Positions 27,583-36,859 of a stretch of DNA of 64,000 nt are shown in pieces (the first letter of the stretch is position 1; each line of letters opens with the position of its first letter). Where the stretch lies: assembly GCF_029664245.1 (NCBI RefSeq), contig NZ_JANAIE010000005.1, forward strand, positions 124,001 to 188,000, written 5' to 3'. A program made the translations under genes and the position numbers. The notes under the pieces were generated by a model that worked only from the letters and a program-made list of their open reading frames with translations, did no database searches and was not told the origin of the DNA. The DNA is from Profundicola chukchiensis (GTDB lineage: Bacteria; Bacteroidota; Bacteroidia; Flavobacteriales; Weeksellaceae).

Positions 27583-28944
27583 ATGTCGCAAACCTTATCC
27601 GATATCGGATTTAATCCACAGATTCAGCAAGCTTTACAAGATCTCAACTTCTCTGTAGCCACAGATATTCAGCAACAGATTATCCCTTTGATTTTAAATC
27701 AAAACGAAGATTTAGTAGCCCTAGCTAAAACTGGAACGGGTAAGACAGCCGCTTTTGGCTTGCCTTTATTACAACAAGTACATGTTGAGAACGACCAAGT
27801 TCAAACATTGATTTTAGCACCAACCCGTGAGTTGGCACAACAGATTTTCGTGAATTTAACTTCATTTGCTAAGCACTCACCAGAAATTCAATTGGTGTTG
27901 CTTTCTGGAGGTAGTTCACTTAAATCACAAATTGAATCTTTAAAAACTCCTAGTCATATTGTGGTGGCAACGCCAGGTAGAGTTTTAGATTTAATCGAAA
28001 AACAAGCATTAGATGTTTCAGGCTTGAAAAACCTTGTGTTGGACGAAGCCGATGAGATGTTCCAAGCTTTGAAAGAGGATTTAATGCCGATTTTAAAAGC
28101 CTTGCCTAAGAAACGTCGTACTTTATTATTCAGTGCTACCATGCCAGGGGGATTGAAGGATATTGTACATAATTATATGTCTAAAGATGTGATTTCTGTA
28201 GCTTCAGAAATGGAGAATCTTGGTCATGACGATATCGAGCATCAGTTTATGGTGGTGGATCCGATTGAGAAATTAGATGTTTTATTATATTTCTTAAATT
28301 CACAAAAAGGCGGACGTGGAATTATATTTTGTAAGACCAAAGCTGCAGTAAATAAATTAGCTAAGAATTTAGCGATTCGTAAGATTTCTTCGGGGGCGCT
28401 ACATGGTAGTTTAACGCAGGGAATTCGTGATAGAATCATGGAGCAATTCAGAAATGGATATATTGATATTTTGGTTGCTACAGACTTAGTTGCGAGAGGA
28501 ATCGATGTCAAAGAATTAGCTTATGTGGTCAATTATCATTTGCCAGATACGTATGACGCTTATACTCACCGTAGTGGTAGAACGGGTAGAGCAGGAGAGA
28601 AAGGTCTTTCGATGACGATTCTACAGAAAGAAGAAGTGGAGCAGATAAAAGACTTTGAGCAAGTTCTTGAAATTAAATTTAAGAAAGTAGCCAAGGCAGA
28701 TGCACAAGAAATAGAAAAGAATAATGCAATAGTTTGGGCAAGAAAATTGTTCAAAACTAAACCCAATCGTCAAATTCCAGAAGATGTAAGAGAAGAAGTG
28801 AAAACGATTTTTCATCATCTAACAAAGGAAGAGTTAATGGATAAAGTCCTGACGAATTATTGGGCTCAGAATGTAAAAGAAACAGAGAAACCTGAAAAAA
28901 TTAATACAAAGAAAAAAAGAAAACCAAATGGCCAATTTCGTTAA
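27583..28944 (+). CDS. DEAD-box RNA helicase
   Basis: 453 aa. Motifs: ATDIQQQIIP (Q), AKTGTGKTAAFGLP, PTRELAQQI, DEADEMF, SAT, ARGIDV and HRSGRTGRAG. The C-terminal region is about 80 residues, mixed charge, ending in KKKRKPNGQFR. This is the CsdA/DbpA-like arrangement without a recognisable RNA-recognition domain. It overlaps the next helicase gene by 17 bases, so the two are one operon. The promoter box is very close, giving a short leader. Confidence 0.92.
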   Translation: MSQTLSDIGFNPQIQQALQDLNFSVATDIQQQIIPLILNQNEDLVALAKTGTGKTAAFGLPLLQQVHVENDQVQTLILAPTRELAQQIFVNLTSFAKHSPEIQLVLLSGGSSLKSQIESLKTPSHIVVATPGRVLDLIEKQALDVSGLKNLVLDEADEMFQALKEDLMPILKALPKKRRTLLFSATMPGGLKDIVHNYMSKDVISVASEMENLGHDDIEHQFMVVDPIEKLDVLLYFLNSQKGGRGIIFCKTKAAVNKLAKNLAIRKISSGALHGSLTQGIRDRIMEQFRNGYIDILVATDLVARGIDVKELAYVVNYHLPDTYDAYTHRSGRTGRAGEKGLSMTILQKEEVEQIKDFEQVLEIKFKKVAKADAQEIEKNNAIVWARKLFKTKPNRQIPEDVREEVKTIFHHLTKEELMDKVLTNYWAQNVKETEKPEKINTKKKRKPNGQFR

Positions 28945-30241
28945 AACGCAACAAGAAATACTAGAAAAATTAAATATTGAGGCGTTAAACAGCATGCAAG
29001 AAAACGCCATTGCAGTCATTGAAAAAACAGAAAATACCATCGTTCTGTCTCCCACCGGAACAGGTAAAACTTTAGCTTTCTTACTTCCTTTGTTAAATGC
29101 AATCGAGGAGGAAAAAGAAGGTATTCAGGCTTTGATTGTAGTGCCGTCGCGTGAGTTAGCGATTCAGATCGAACAAGTTTTTAGACAAATGGGTTCTGGG
29201 CTTAAGGTGAACGCCGTATATGGTGGTCGCGCCAAGTCTAAGGATAAAATTGAATTAAAACATGAGCCTACGGTTTTGATTGGTACGCCAGGACGTATTC
29301 TGGATCACTTTACCGATAATCGCATTGATACATCGGCGATTAACTTTTTGGTTTTAGATGAGTACGATAAAATCTTGGAAGTTGGTTTCGAGGATGAATT
29401 GAGCAGAATTTTTACGCACTTACCGAAATTAAAGAAGAAGATTCTTACATCGGCGACAGAAAGTGTTGAAGTTCCTGCGTTTGTTAACTTTAGCAGACCA
29501 ACGATTTTAAATTATCTGAAGGATAAATTAAACGAAAACTTACAATTGGTGGCGGTGGAAACTGAACCATCAGAAAAGTTGGAAAGAGTGTTAGATTTAT
29601 TGACTCATGTTGGAAATCAGAATGGAATTTTGTTCTGTAATTTAAAAGCAAGTGTGGATACGGTAAGCAAATTTTTAGAATCCAATAAAATCGAGCACGT
29701 TTGTTTTTACGGTGGAATGGAGCAAAAAGATCGCGAGCGTTCTTTGATTAAATTCAGAAATGGAAGTAGTCAATTGTTAGTCGCTACCGACTTGGCAGCG
29801 CGTGGTTTAGATATACCAGAGTTGGATTTTATTATTCACTATGAGTTGCCTTATTCTTATGAAGAGTTTACGCACAGAAACGGACGTACAGCGCGTGTTT
29901 CTGAGAAGGGAACGGCTTATATTTTAAAACATACTGGAAGAAAATTACCTGATTTTATCTCAGATGCCGACCCTATTGAAGAATTGAAAGTTGCGGGTGT
30001 AGCTAGACCTTTCTTTAAGACCTTATTTATTTCTGGCGGTCGTCAGGATAAGATTTCTAAAGGAGACATAGCCGGAGTATTCATGAAGAAAGGTGGCTTG
30101 AGTAAAGAAGAGTTAGGATTAATCGAGTTGAAGCAAGATTGTGCGTTTGTGGCCGTTCCACGTAAAAAAGCTAATCAGCTTATCAATAAATTAAACAATA
30201 CTTATTTCAAGAAACGAAAAGTAAGAGTTTACGAGTTGTAA
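28928..30241 (+). CDS. DEAD-box-type helicase with DEYD motif II
   Basis: 437 aa. Walker A SPTGTGKT (41-48), PSRELAIQIE, motif III SAT (175-177), ARGLDIPELD and HRNGRTARVS are present. Motif II is DEYD (144-147) rather than DEAD, and motif VI HRNGRTAR has lost the second Gly-Arg usually seen (HRxGRxGR). The basic C-terminus resembles the DbpA-type end (KRKVRVYEL). It starts inside the previous helicase gene (17-base overlap). The substitutions may alter ATPase coupling; no function is assigned. Confidence 0.88.
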   Translation: MANFVKTQQEILEKLNIEALNSMQENAIAVIEKTENTIVLSPTGTGKTLAFLLPLLNAIEEEKEGIQALIVVPSRELAIQIEQVFRQMGSGLKVNAVYGGRAKSKDKIELKHEPTVLIGTPGRILDHFTDNRIDTSAINFLVLDEYDKILEVGFEDELSRIFTHLPKLKKKILTSATESVEVPAFVNFSRPTILNYLKDKLNENLQLVAVETEPSEKLERVLDLLTHVGNQNGILFCNLKASVDTVSKFLESNKIEHVCFYGGMEQKDRERSLIKFRNGSSQLLVATDLAARGLDIPELDFIIHYELPYSYEEFTHRNGRTARVSEKGTAYILKHTGRKLPDFISDADPIEELKVAGVARPFFKTLFISGGRQDKISKGDIAGVFMKKGGLSKEELGLIELKQDCAFVAVPRKKANQLINKLNNTYFKKRKVRVYEL

Positions 30242-30266
30242 GCCATTCGCTCATTAAAAATATATA

Positions 30267-30297
30267 ACACCAGAATGAATAATTCTGGTGTTTTTTT
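30267..30297 (+). terminator. Terminator after the helicase pair
   Basis: ACACCAGAAT/ATTCTGGTGT stem, 5-base loop and T7 tail on the plus strand. It overlaps the stop codon of the converging mcrC gene. Confidence 0.9.
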
Positions 30298-31672
30298 ATT
30301 CTTTTTCTAAAAACTCTGTAGGAAAGCAAGCGGTAATTTTGTCGATGAGTTGAAGTTTAGTGGCTTCAAATAAGTCATTTAAACTTATATTTTCATGAAG
30401 ATTCTCTTTCATGAGTGCACGATTGATGATGGGTAATTGATAAGCCTTAATGAAGAAAGCTTTGTTATCCGCCCATTTATCTTCAATAATGAATTCTGTC
30501 TGCTGCTCTTGATCTTGGCTGATGGTATTTGGGTAGAAAAGAATGATTTTATCCACTTTGAATCGAATGGCATAAGAGAGCATTTGGTAGATATCGCTTT
30601 GAGAAATACCCTTTTTAGGATCTTTATCATCGGAATAGACAATTTTGTATTTGGTGTCTGCAATCAAAGAATTATTATCTTTTTCTAACCATAAATCTGG
30701 TAAAAGCTTGAAGTTTTTCTCCACATCTAAATGTGTATCACCACGTTGAGATTTAGCCTTGATACTATCTATTTCTTTTTCAATAAACCCAAAAATAAAA
30801 TCCTCGAAAACATATTCCATCGGAAGTAAAAACGCAAAGAGTTTGAGTTCGTTTTTATAATCAAAAGAAACACAATTGGTTAAGAATAAATGGCAATAAT
30901 CTCTCACGGTTTCAAACTCACCAAACATAGGATTAAAACTGATTTTAGCACATTGTTCGGCAGTTGCTCTTTCGTCTGATACTTCGTCTAAAATGAATAG
31001 AATTTCTCTTAAATTTTTCTTGTTATCCGGACTTTCTGTAACCTTAAACAACAGGTTGGTAACATACTTCACGATTCTATTGAATTCGTTATCCAATACA
31101 AAAGCATCGTAGGTGCAATTTAGTTTATGCCACCTTCCTTTGCTTAAATTTTGGTTGATATATTCTTGGGTGTTTAATCTGCCTTTTATAAAAGAAAGTT
31201 CTCGGTTGACTTCTTCGTATTGTTGATAAATAGAAGAGTTGAGCAGTTCACGTGTGTATTTGGAGAAAAGATAAATTAAAACTTCAAAAAAATCACTTTT
31301 AGCACTTCCCAACGAAGTCTGGTAATTGGGAAATTTAATTTTTCGGCAATAACTTAACCACCAAAGCACATGATTTTGCATTTGATTGATAGCCGTACTA
31401 GTGGTTTCTTGATTTATATCATAGAAAATCTTAGGTAAGAGATTGATTTTCTTGCCTTCATAGTGAATGATTCCAACATATTTATTGGATTTTAGTTCAT
31501 TGGATTTATGAATGAATTGTAGAAAACGTTGAGATTCAATTTTGTCATTTTCCTGTTCAGAAAAATAAGAATATCTCTCGCGCTTATTCCAAATTTCATC
31601 TAGAAAAGCCTCTAAACCATCAAATGAATTATCGACGCTAACTTTATTCTGATATTCAAACAGATTAATCAT
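30296..31672 (-). CDS. mcrC: McrC, nuclease subunit of a type IV restriction system
   Basis: 458 aa. The N-terminal part (to ~300) is the McrC scaffold that docks on the McrB hexamer, including HYEGKKINLLPKIFYD. The PD-(D/E)XK nuclease lies near 321-370: PD at 325-326, then IADTKYK with Asp339 and Lys341, and QSDIYQMLSYA after it. It should cut DNA near modified cytosines when driven by McrB GTP hydrolysis. It starts 8 bases inside the end of the mcrB gene, so the two are one operon. No second restriction or modification gene is adjacent. Confidence 0.92.
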   Translation of the reverse strand: MINLFEYQNKVSVDNSFDGLEAFLDEIWNKRERYSYFSEQENDKIESQRFLQFIHKSNELKSNKYVGIIHYEGKKINLLPKIFYDINQETTSTAINQMQNHVLWWLSYCRKIKFPNYQTSLGSAKSDFFEVLIYLFSKYTRELLNSSIYQQYEEVNRELSFIKGRLNTQEYINQNLSKGRWHKLNCTYDAFVLDNEFNRIVKYVTNLLFKVTESPDNKKNLREILFILDEVSDERATAEQCAKISFNPMFGEFETVRDYCHLFLTNCVSFDYKNELKLFAFLLPMEYVFEDFIFGFIEKEIDSIKAKSQRGDTHLDVEKNFKLLPDLWLEKDNNSLIADTKYKIVYSDDKDPKKGISQSDIYQMLSYAIRFKVDKIILFYPNTISQDQEQQTEFIIEDKWADNKAFFIKAYQLPIINRALMKENLHENISLNDLFEATKLQLIDKITACFPTEFLEKE

Positions 31673-34442
31673 TGACTTTACTCAATTTTAATGGCCAAAG
31701 CTTTGTATCTATATGGTATTCAGTGTTGCTAAGAGCCGAGTTTAAAATCTGAGCAACCGCTTTAAAGTCATTCATAAAATATTCAAGCATAAGAGGAATC
31801 ACTTTTAGGTTCATGCGTTTTTCTAAATCATAAGGATCTTCATTGGAATCCATAAAATAGGAATGTCCAATTTGGAAATCGTGACCTTTTTCTTTAATAA
31901 TTAAATCATTAATAGATCTTAAGATTTCTTCATCTTTTACTTCAACACCATCTTCATTGTACTTAGGATACATAGGAATAAACTCAAATCTTCTTCTTAG
32001 CGCGATATCTAAAAGTGCGATCGATTTATCAGCTGTATTCATAGTTCCGATAATGTAGAGGTTTGAAGGAACCATAAAAGTATCGCCCGATGGTAGAGTA
32101 GCCGAAAGAGGAATACTACCTTCTGAACGTTTATCTGGTTCAATGAGTGTAATCAGCTCACCAAAGACTCTAGAAATATTCGCTCGGTTGATTTCGTCGA
32201 TAATGATGACGTAGTTTTTTCTACTAACCTTCTCTGTCTTAACATGAGTTTGAGGAAGCAAGGACTTAATTAGTTCATAAGCCTTAATGAAATACGTGGC
32301 ATGTTGTTTAGCTAAGCCAGAAATATTTTTGATATGTTTTATTTGTTTTCTTTCGGTAACACCTTCTTCAAAGAACCTTATGAGATCGGAGTATTTCATC
32401 CTGAATCCATCGAAACCTTTATCATTTAAAGTCCAATTATCTGCAGAATATCTAAAGGCATCATCTTCCACTGCTGTGAAATAGGCTGTTTCATTTAGTT
32501 TAACTGGGGTTCTGGTAGCTTCAGACTCAATTACTTTATCTTTTAATAACTCAAGCGCATCTTCAAAGGCTTTATGTTTTTCAATTTCGATTGCTGGTTT
32601 ATTGCTTTCATCTAAATTTTTTAAAGCTAGGTCGGCTATGCGTTTAAATACACCATCTTTCTTTTCAAAAGTTAGTCGTTTATCATCTTCGGTATCAGGT
32701 CTTAATCCTTGAATAAAATCTTCGTAACTATAGTTTTGATGAAAAGTTACAAATTCGATTCTTTTATGAAGATTGGCATTAAATATTTCAAGCGCTTCAT
32801 CATATGAAGTTATTTCTCTGTTTTCGATGATGCTGGCTGCTTTCAGAATAGTGGTATAGGTTTTACCGGTTCCTGGAGGTCCGTATAAAATTGAATTTAA
32901 TGGAAAATTCATTTTATGGAGTTGGGGTTGTTTTTGATTTTCCATAGCAAATACAAAATTTTCGAAATCTTGATTATTATATTTCAGGAATCCTGATTTT
33001 TTAGTTTTTAGTAATCCTTCTTCACTAGCAGTTAAAACATTATTCCATTCATCGTCATTCGGTGAGAATTCATCTAAATAAGTATAGAAAGGTTGTGGTG
33101 CTGTTCCATCAAAAGGAAAACTGTTGTCTCTCAGTTTTTCCTTTGTCATTACAAAATATAATCCTTTGGAGTTTTTTGGTGAAAGATTAAAACAATATCG
33201 TTGTCCAACAATAAAATTTAAGCTTTCATTTTGTATACTAAATACAACTCTTTGGTCATTCGGTTGTATTTCTAATTCAGATAATAAAAGTCGTAGATAT
33301 TTTATGTAATTATTGAAAATAGTTGGCTCAATTTGATTCTTAATTTTATCGAAAGAATTGGTGCCTTTATTAGAAATTAAATTCAATATTTCTTCATACT
33401 GCTCTTCCGTTGCTGAAAAATTAGTTCCTTGAAGTCCTACTTTTAAATCTGTTAATTCTTCAATGTTTTCTGTTTCATCTTTTGAAATAGGGTTTTCTAC
33501 GAGGTTATGAGTTATTTTTATACCAGCTTTTAATTCATTTCTATCCTCCTCTTTCCAAAGATGATCGTCAGTAGTGGTGCTTTTTAAGGAAGCTTCAGAT
33601 GTTACTTCTGCTAAGGCATAGATACCTGGTTTATTTCCAGTAATCCAAAGAATAACTTTATCTCCTGCTTTGATTTTATCTTTATGTGCGCTTACGGTCC
33701 AATCTGTTAGAATCTCATCTTTTAAAGCTTTTTCTATATCAAAAATTCTAGGGTTTCCTTGGAACACCCAGTAGTTTGTTTTTTTCTGATTGTTATTCCA
33801 CTCCCAAGATTTAAAAGAAATTTCATGAAATGGAGTGTCTGTTATGCTTCTTACTTTTTCTAGGATGGTTTTGTATTCCGTATAATTTGAAAAGTTTGGA
33901 TCTATGTCCAAAACTACTTTTAGATAAGATTTAACTGGGCCATTTATAGGCAAGTTATTCTTAGGGTTGATGTAAAACAAGGCTTCGGTTAGTTTAGTCT
34001 TGCCAACTCCTTTAATGTCCCATATATCTTGAAACTCTTCATTGGTTACTTTACCATCAAGTTCTTTATAGAATAAATCCCAAAGTCTTTGAACCTCATC
34101 ATTACGATGGTATTTATAAGGAAATAATCTAACTTTTTGTGGCTGTGCGGAAGGAATTCCTTTTTCTCCTAATGGGTAACTTAAATCTAATTCCTTAGCA
34201 ATCTTTTGTAGAATCTTAAGTCGTTTTTTAGTGCCATATTTATAGATATAACAGAAAAATGTAAATGGGTCGATTTCACTTAATTCTATATCATTTACGC
34301 CCTTTATGGATTGATCATTAAAGGGACTCACACCAACGGACTTTAATAATTCAATTAATTCCTTTTGTGAGTTTTCTTTTGTTTTTAAGTATTCGGTAAG
34401 TTCTATGTGTGTTTGAATCCAAGAAAAGTCTTCTTCTAACAT
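31665..34442 (-). CDS. mcrB: McrB-like AAA+ GTPase with EVE modified-base reader
   Basis: 925 aa. Domains in order: a helical N-terminal domain (1-200, with WDIKGVGKTKLTEALF); an EVE domain (about 222-355: TNYWVFQGNPRIFDIEKAL, GDKVILWITG, GIYALAEV), which binds modified cytosine; an unassigned region (360-500, WSFGIQ-less but with GQRYCFNLSP and YTYLDEF); and the McrB AAA+ core with Walker A GPPGTGKT (521-528), FHQNYSYEDFIQGLRP, Walker B VIIIDEIN (745-752), the MNTAD GTPase signature (801-805) and RRRFEF. The system should restrict incoming DNA carrying modified cytosine. The two reader-type regions make it larger than E. coli McrB (459 aa). Confidence 0.92.
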   Translation of the reverse strand: MLEEDFSWIQTHIELTEYLKTKENSQKELIELLKSVGVSPFNDQSIKGVNDIELSEIDPFTFFCYIYKYGTKKRLKILQKIAKELDLSYPLGEKGIPSAQPQKVRLFPYKYHRNDEVQRLWDLFYKELDGKVTNEEFQDIWDIKGVGKTKLTEALFYINPKNNLPINGPVKSYLKVVLDIDPNFSNYTEYKTILEKVRSITDTPFHEISFKSWEWNNNQKKTNYWVFQGNPRIFDIEKALKDEILTDWTVSAHKDKIKAGDKVILWITGNKPGIYALAEVTSEASLKSTTTDDHLWKEEDRNELKAGIKITHNLVENPISKDETENIEELTDLKVGLQGTNFSATEEQYEEILNLISNKGTNSFDKIKNQIEPTIFNNYIKYLRLLLSELEIQPNDQRVVFSIQNESLNFIVGQRYCFNLSPKNSKGLYFVMTKEKLRDNSFPFDGTAPQPFYTYLDEFSPNDDEWNNVLTASEEGLLKTKKSGFLKYNNQDFENFVFAMENQKQPQLHKMNFPLNSILYGPPGTGKTYTTILKAASIIENREITSYDEALEIFNANLHKRIEFVTFHQNYSYEDFIQGLRPDTEDDKRLTFEKKDGVFKRIADLALKNLDESNKPAIEIEKHKAFEDALELLKDKVIESEATRTPVKLNETAYFTAVEDDAFRYSADNWTLNDKGFDGFRMKYSDLIRFFEEGVTERKQIKHIKNISGLAKQHATYFIKAYELIKSLLPQTHVKTEKVSRKNYVIIIDEINRANISRVFGELITLIEPDKRSEGSIPLSATLPSGDTFMVPSNLYIIGTMNTADKSIALLDIALRRRFEFIPMYPKYNEDGVEVKDEEILRSINDLIIKEKGHDFQIGHSYFMDSNEDPYDLEKRMNLKVIPLMLEYFMNDFKAVAQILNSALSNTEYHIDTKLWPLKLSKVND

Positions 34443-34620
34443 AAATATGTCAAGTTAGGGTTGATAAAAATTGAATATTAAAGATAAGAAAATAAAGTTG
34501 AGCCAAATAGAGAAAGGTGAAACCTTTAAAACTAAATTTATTAGCCTAAGTTATTTAAAACCTAGGCATCGCTATGCAATAAGATGGTGTAATTAAATTC
34601 AAAGACTGAAATTAATTAAA

Positions 34621-34637
34621 AGTTTAAATTTTAAACT
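34621..34637. repeat. AT-rich inverted repeat next to the trhA 3' end
   Basis: AGTTTAAA-T-TTTAAACT, a perfect 8-1-8 palindrome just past the trhA stop. It has no GC stem or T-run, so it is a weak terminator candidate at best. Confidence 0.4.
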
Positions 34638-34643
34638 CTTACA

Positions 34644-35273
34644 TCATAGCACATAATTATAAATAGAATAAAAGTGAGAGAAGCTGCCGATTAATACAAA
34701 CACGTGGAATATCGCGTGATTATAGGGAATGCTCTTAATGCTGTATAATATAGCACCGATCGTGTAGGATAAACCTCCTGCAACGAGCCAATATAAACCT
34801 AAACTTGGTAAACTATCCATTAAAGGTTTGGCAGCAAAAACTATGACCCAGCCCATTCCTAGATACATTATCGTGGAAAGGCGTTCATATTTTCCGGTAT
34901 AGAATAACTTGAAAATTACCCCCAAAATGGCAATACTCCATACAACACCGAAGATTAACCAACCTGTCTCACCTTTTAATGTGACGAGGCAATAGGGCGT
35001 GTAAGTTCCAGCGATGAGTAGGAAAATTGCAGCATGATCAAATATTTTGAGTCTAATCCTGCTCACGGGATTGGTAGCGCTGTGATATAAGGTTGAAGCT
35101 GAGTAAAGTAAGATTAAGCTTATACCAAAGAATAAAGAGCTAATTATGCTTAAACTCTCATTGGCTTGAAAGCTTTTAATCAGCATTAAAACTAAAGCAA
35201 TGATGCTCAAAACCACTCCAAAACCATGGGTTAGGACGTTCAATCTCTCTTCTCGAGCTGAATATTCACTCAT
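34644..35273 (-). CDS. trhA: TrhA/hemolysin III family membrane protein
   Basis: 209 aa with seven predicted membrane helices. The family signature EERLNVLTHGFGVVLSI at the N-terminus and the conserved YSASTLYHS and HAAIFLLIAGTYTPYCL segments (Ser/His metal-ligand pattern of the PAQR superfamily) are present. Homologues were first called hemolysin III and are linked to membrane-lipid homeostasis rather than haemolysis. It lies 30 bases after the pseudouridine synthase gene. Confidence 0.9.
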   Translation of the reverse strand: MSEYSAREERLNVLTHGFGVVLSIIALVLMLIKSFQANESLSIISSLFFGISLILLYSASTLYHSATNPVSRIRLKIFDHAAIFLLIAGTYTPYCLVTLKGETGWLIFGVVWSIAILGVIFKLFYTGKYERLSTIMYLGMGWVIVFAAKPLMDSLPSLGLYWLVAGGLSYTIGAILYSIKSIPYNHAIFHVFVLIGSFSHFYSIYNYVL

Positions 35274-35303
35274 TTAAAATATTAGATTTGGTGTCTTGCT
35301 AAA

Positions 35304-35975
35304 TTAATCTATTTCAAAATGCTTCCAAAAGGCATTATCGGGTAGAGGAGCCACAAATGTTTCGAATTCTGAACTTCCTAGGATGGGAACTTTTAATTTC
35401 CAAGCATGTAGACAAATCGAAAGTGGTTGATAAGTCTGCTGTGATCCATATTTTTCATCTCCTAAAATAGGTAATAAAATATGCGACAATTGAGCTCTAA
35501 TCTGATGAAATCGACCAGTTTTTGGTTTAATTTCTAATAAATAACCTTTTTCGTTTTGGTCTAATAAACGATAAGATAATGAGCAGTTTAAACTGTTTTT
35601 AGTAGAGTTTTCAATAATCTCAGCACGCTTTTCTTTTTGATTCTTAACCAAGAAATTCTTTAGAATTCCTGAATCATGTGGTGGTTTATTTTTAACAATC
35701 GCCAAATAAGTTTTTTGAACTTTTCGTTGACTTAAAAGCTCATTGTACTTAACCAAAATGCTTTTCTTTTTTGCCAGCATCAATACACCGCTGGTCACCC
35801 GATCTAGTCGATGAATTATACCGAGATAAGGATGGGGTTTTGACGTAGAAAGATGATTTAAAACTTGATTTTCTACGGTTTCATCTTCGTACGGACTTTT
35901 CTCGCTTATCAGCCCAGCTTGTTTATTGACAACGATATAATCCTTGTTTTCGAAGATAATTTGTAGATGCGGCAT
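35304..35975 (-). CDS. RluA-family pseudouridine synthase
   Basis: 223 aa with the catalytic Asp58 in HRLDRVTSG, the N-terminal IIFENKDYIVVNKQAGL strand pair, and the C-terminal KTGRFHQIRAQLSHI motif. It lacks the S4 domain found in RluA-class enzymes such as RluD, so it resembles the short TruC/RluA type. Target RNA position not predictable. First gene of the pair with trhA. Confidence 0.92.
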   Translation of the reverse strand: MPHLQIIFENKDYIVVNKQAGLISEKSPYEDETVENQVLNHLSTSKPHPYLGIIHRLDRVTSGVLMLAKKKSILVKYNELLSQRKVQKTYLAIVKNKPPHDSGILKNFLVKNQKEKRAEIIENSTKNSLNCSLSYRLLDQNEKGYLLEIKPKTGRFHQIRAQLSHILLPILGDEKYGSQQTYQPLSICLHAWKLKVPILGSSEFETFVAPLPDNAFWKHFEID

Positions 35976-35991
35976 AGGCTATTGTGAGCGA

Positions 35992-35999
35992 CAAAGGTA
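35992..35999 (-). promoter_or_regulatory. -7 promoter box for the pseudouridine synthase/trhA pair
   Basis: The minus strand reads TACCTTTG, matching TAnnTTTG, 16 bases before the ATG at 35975. Confidence 0.5.
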
Positions 36000-36017
36000 G
36001 TTCTAAAAATTTAGCAA

Positions 36018-36623
36018 TTACTCTAAAACTTCTAAAGTATTAATGATGTTACACATTCTGTATTCTAAAATACGTGCATCAAAAAGTTCATTTAAATAAA
36101 CATTGACTTTAACTTTTTTACCTACTAAATCTTTGTAGTTATTTACCATATCAAACTCAGAATCAATATAGAGTAGCCAATAAAGCTTTTCGATTCTATT
36201 GTTTTCATTTCTCACATCGAACACAATAAATTGTCCTTCGTGCACTTTTTCAATCGTTCCAACTAAATTAAAAGTCTCCTCGTAAGTCTCTGCTTCTTCA
36301 ACCATTTTACCAATAGCTAATAAAGTTTCAGGACAGAAATTAATTAAACGAACCCCAATGATTTCTCCCAATTTTTCGCCTTCAGGACCATTAAGATTGG
36401 ATGCATCTACTCCATAATCCCTTTTAAGTTCAGTATGATAATTTTTAGTAGCTTGAATGACGCACATACCTAATTCCATTTTAAAGAGTTCGGTATTGTC
36501 ATTGTGTTTACCAGAAATACACTCACAAACCTCTTCGGCTATTTTGTCCATGTAATCTTGTTGGGCTTGAACAAAAATGAAAGAGAAAAATAAAGCGAGC
36601 GTGAAAAATACTTTTTTAATCAT
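36018..36623 (-). CDS. Secreted Cys-containing protein of unknown function
   Basis: 201 aa with a signal peptide (MIKKVFFTLALFFSFIFVQAQ). The mature N-terminus is helical with AEEVCECI (Cys33, Cys35) and GMCVIQATK (Cys54), a pattern seen in many secreted Bacteroidota hypotheticals. The C-terminal 90 residues look like an OB-fold with alternating strands (GQFIVFDVRNENNRIEKLY, KKVKVNVYLNEL). No enzyme motif recognised. A minus-strand TATATTTG box at 36728-36735 could be its promoter, about 105 bases upstream. Confidence 0.75.
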   Translation of the reverse strand: MIKKVFFTLALFFSFIFVQAQQDYMDKIAEEVCECISGKHNDNTELFKMELGMCVIQATKNYHTELKRDYGVDASNLNGPEGEKLGEIIGVRLINFCPETLLAIGKMVEEAETYEETFNLVGTIEKVHEGQFIVFDVRNENNRIEKLYWLLYIDSEFDMVNNYKDLVGKKVKVNVYLNELFDARILEYRMCNIINTLEVLE

Positions 36624-36859
36624 AATTATAGAGTTTAATTTTGCATTAGATAGAGGTTGAAACCAGTTTTAAATGGTTTAACTTATACTTTTTAAGAATA
36701 AATATGTCTTATTAATTTAGGTTAGAACAAATATATTGATTCAAGATTTTTATAAAGGCTGTATTAAAGCTAAATTTGAGTTTTATATTAAGTTCTAACA
36801 ACCACATGATTTAGGGTAGAAAGCTTTAGTTTCACGTTTAAATAAAGTATAGATCGAAA

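Noticed and set aside
28242-29055. Several minus-strand ORFs across the two helicase genes
   Set aside because: Cys/Phe/Ser-rich shadow translations of helicase codons; no start context or domain.
30296-34442. McrBC on a genomic island or phage
   Set aside because: Flanked directly by ordinary chromosomal genes; no integrase, tRNA, direct repeat or obvious change in base composition was seen.
36728-36735. TATATTTG box as promoter of the secreted protein at 36018-36623
   Set aside because: The match is perfect but lies about 105 bases upstream of the start, so it is mentioned only as a possibility and not listed as a feature.
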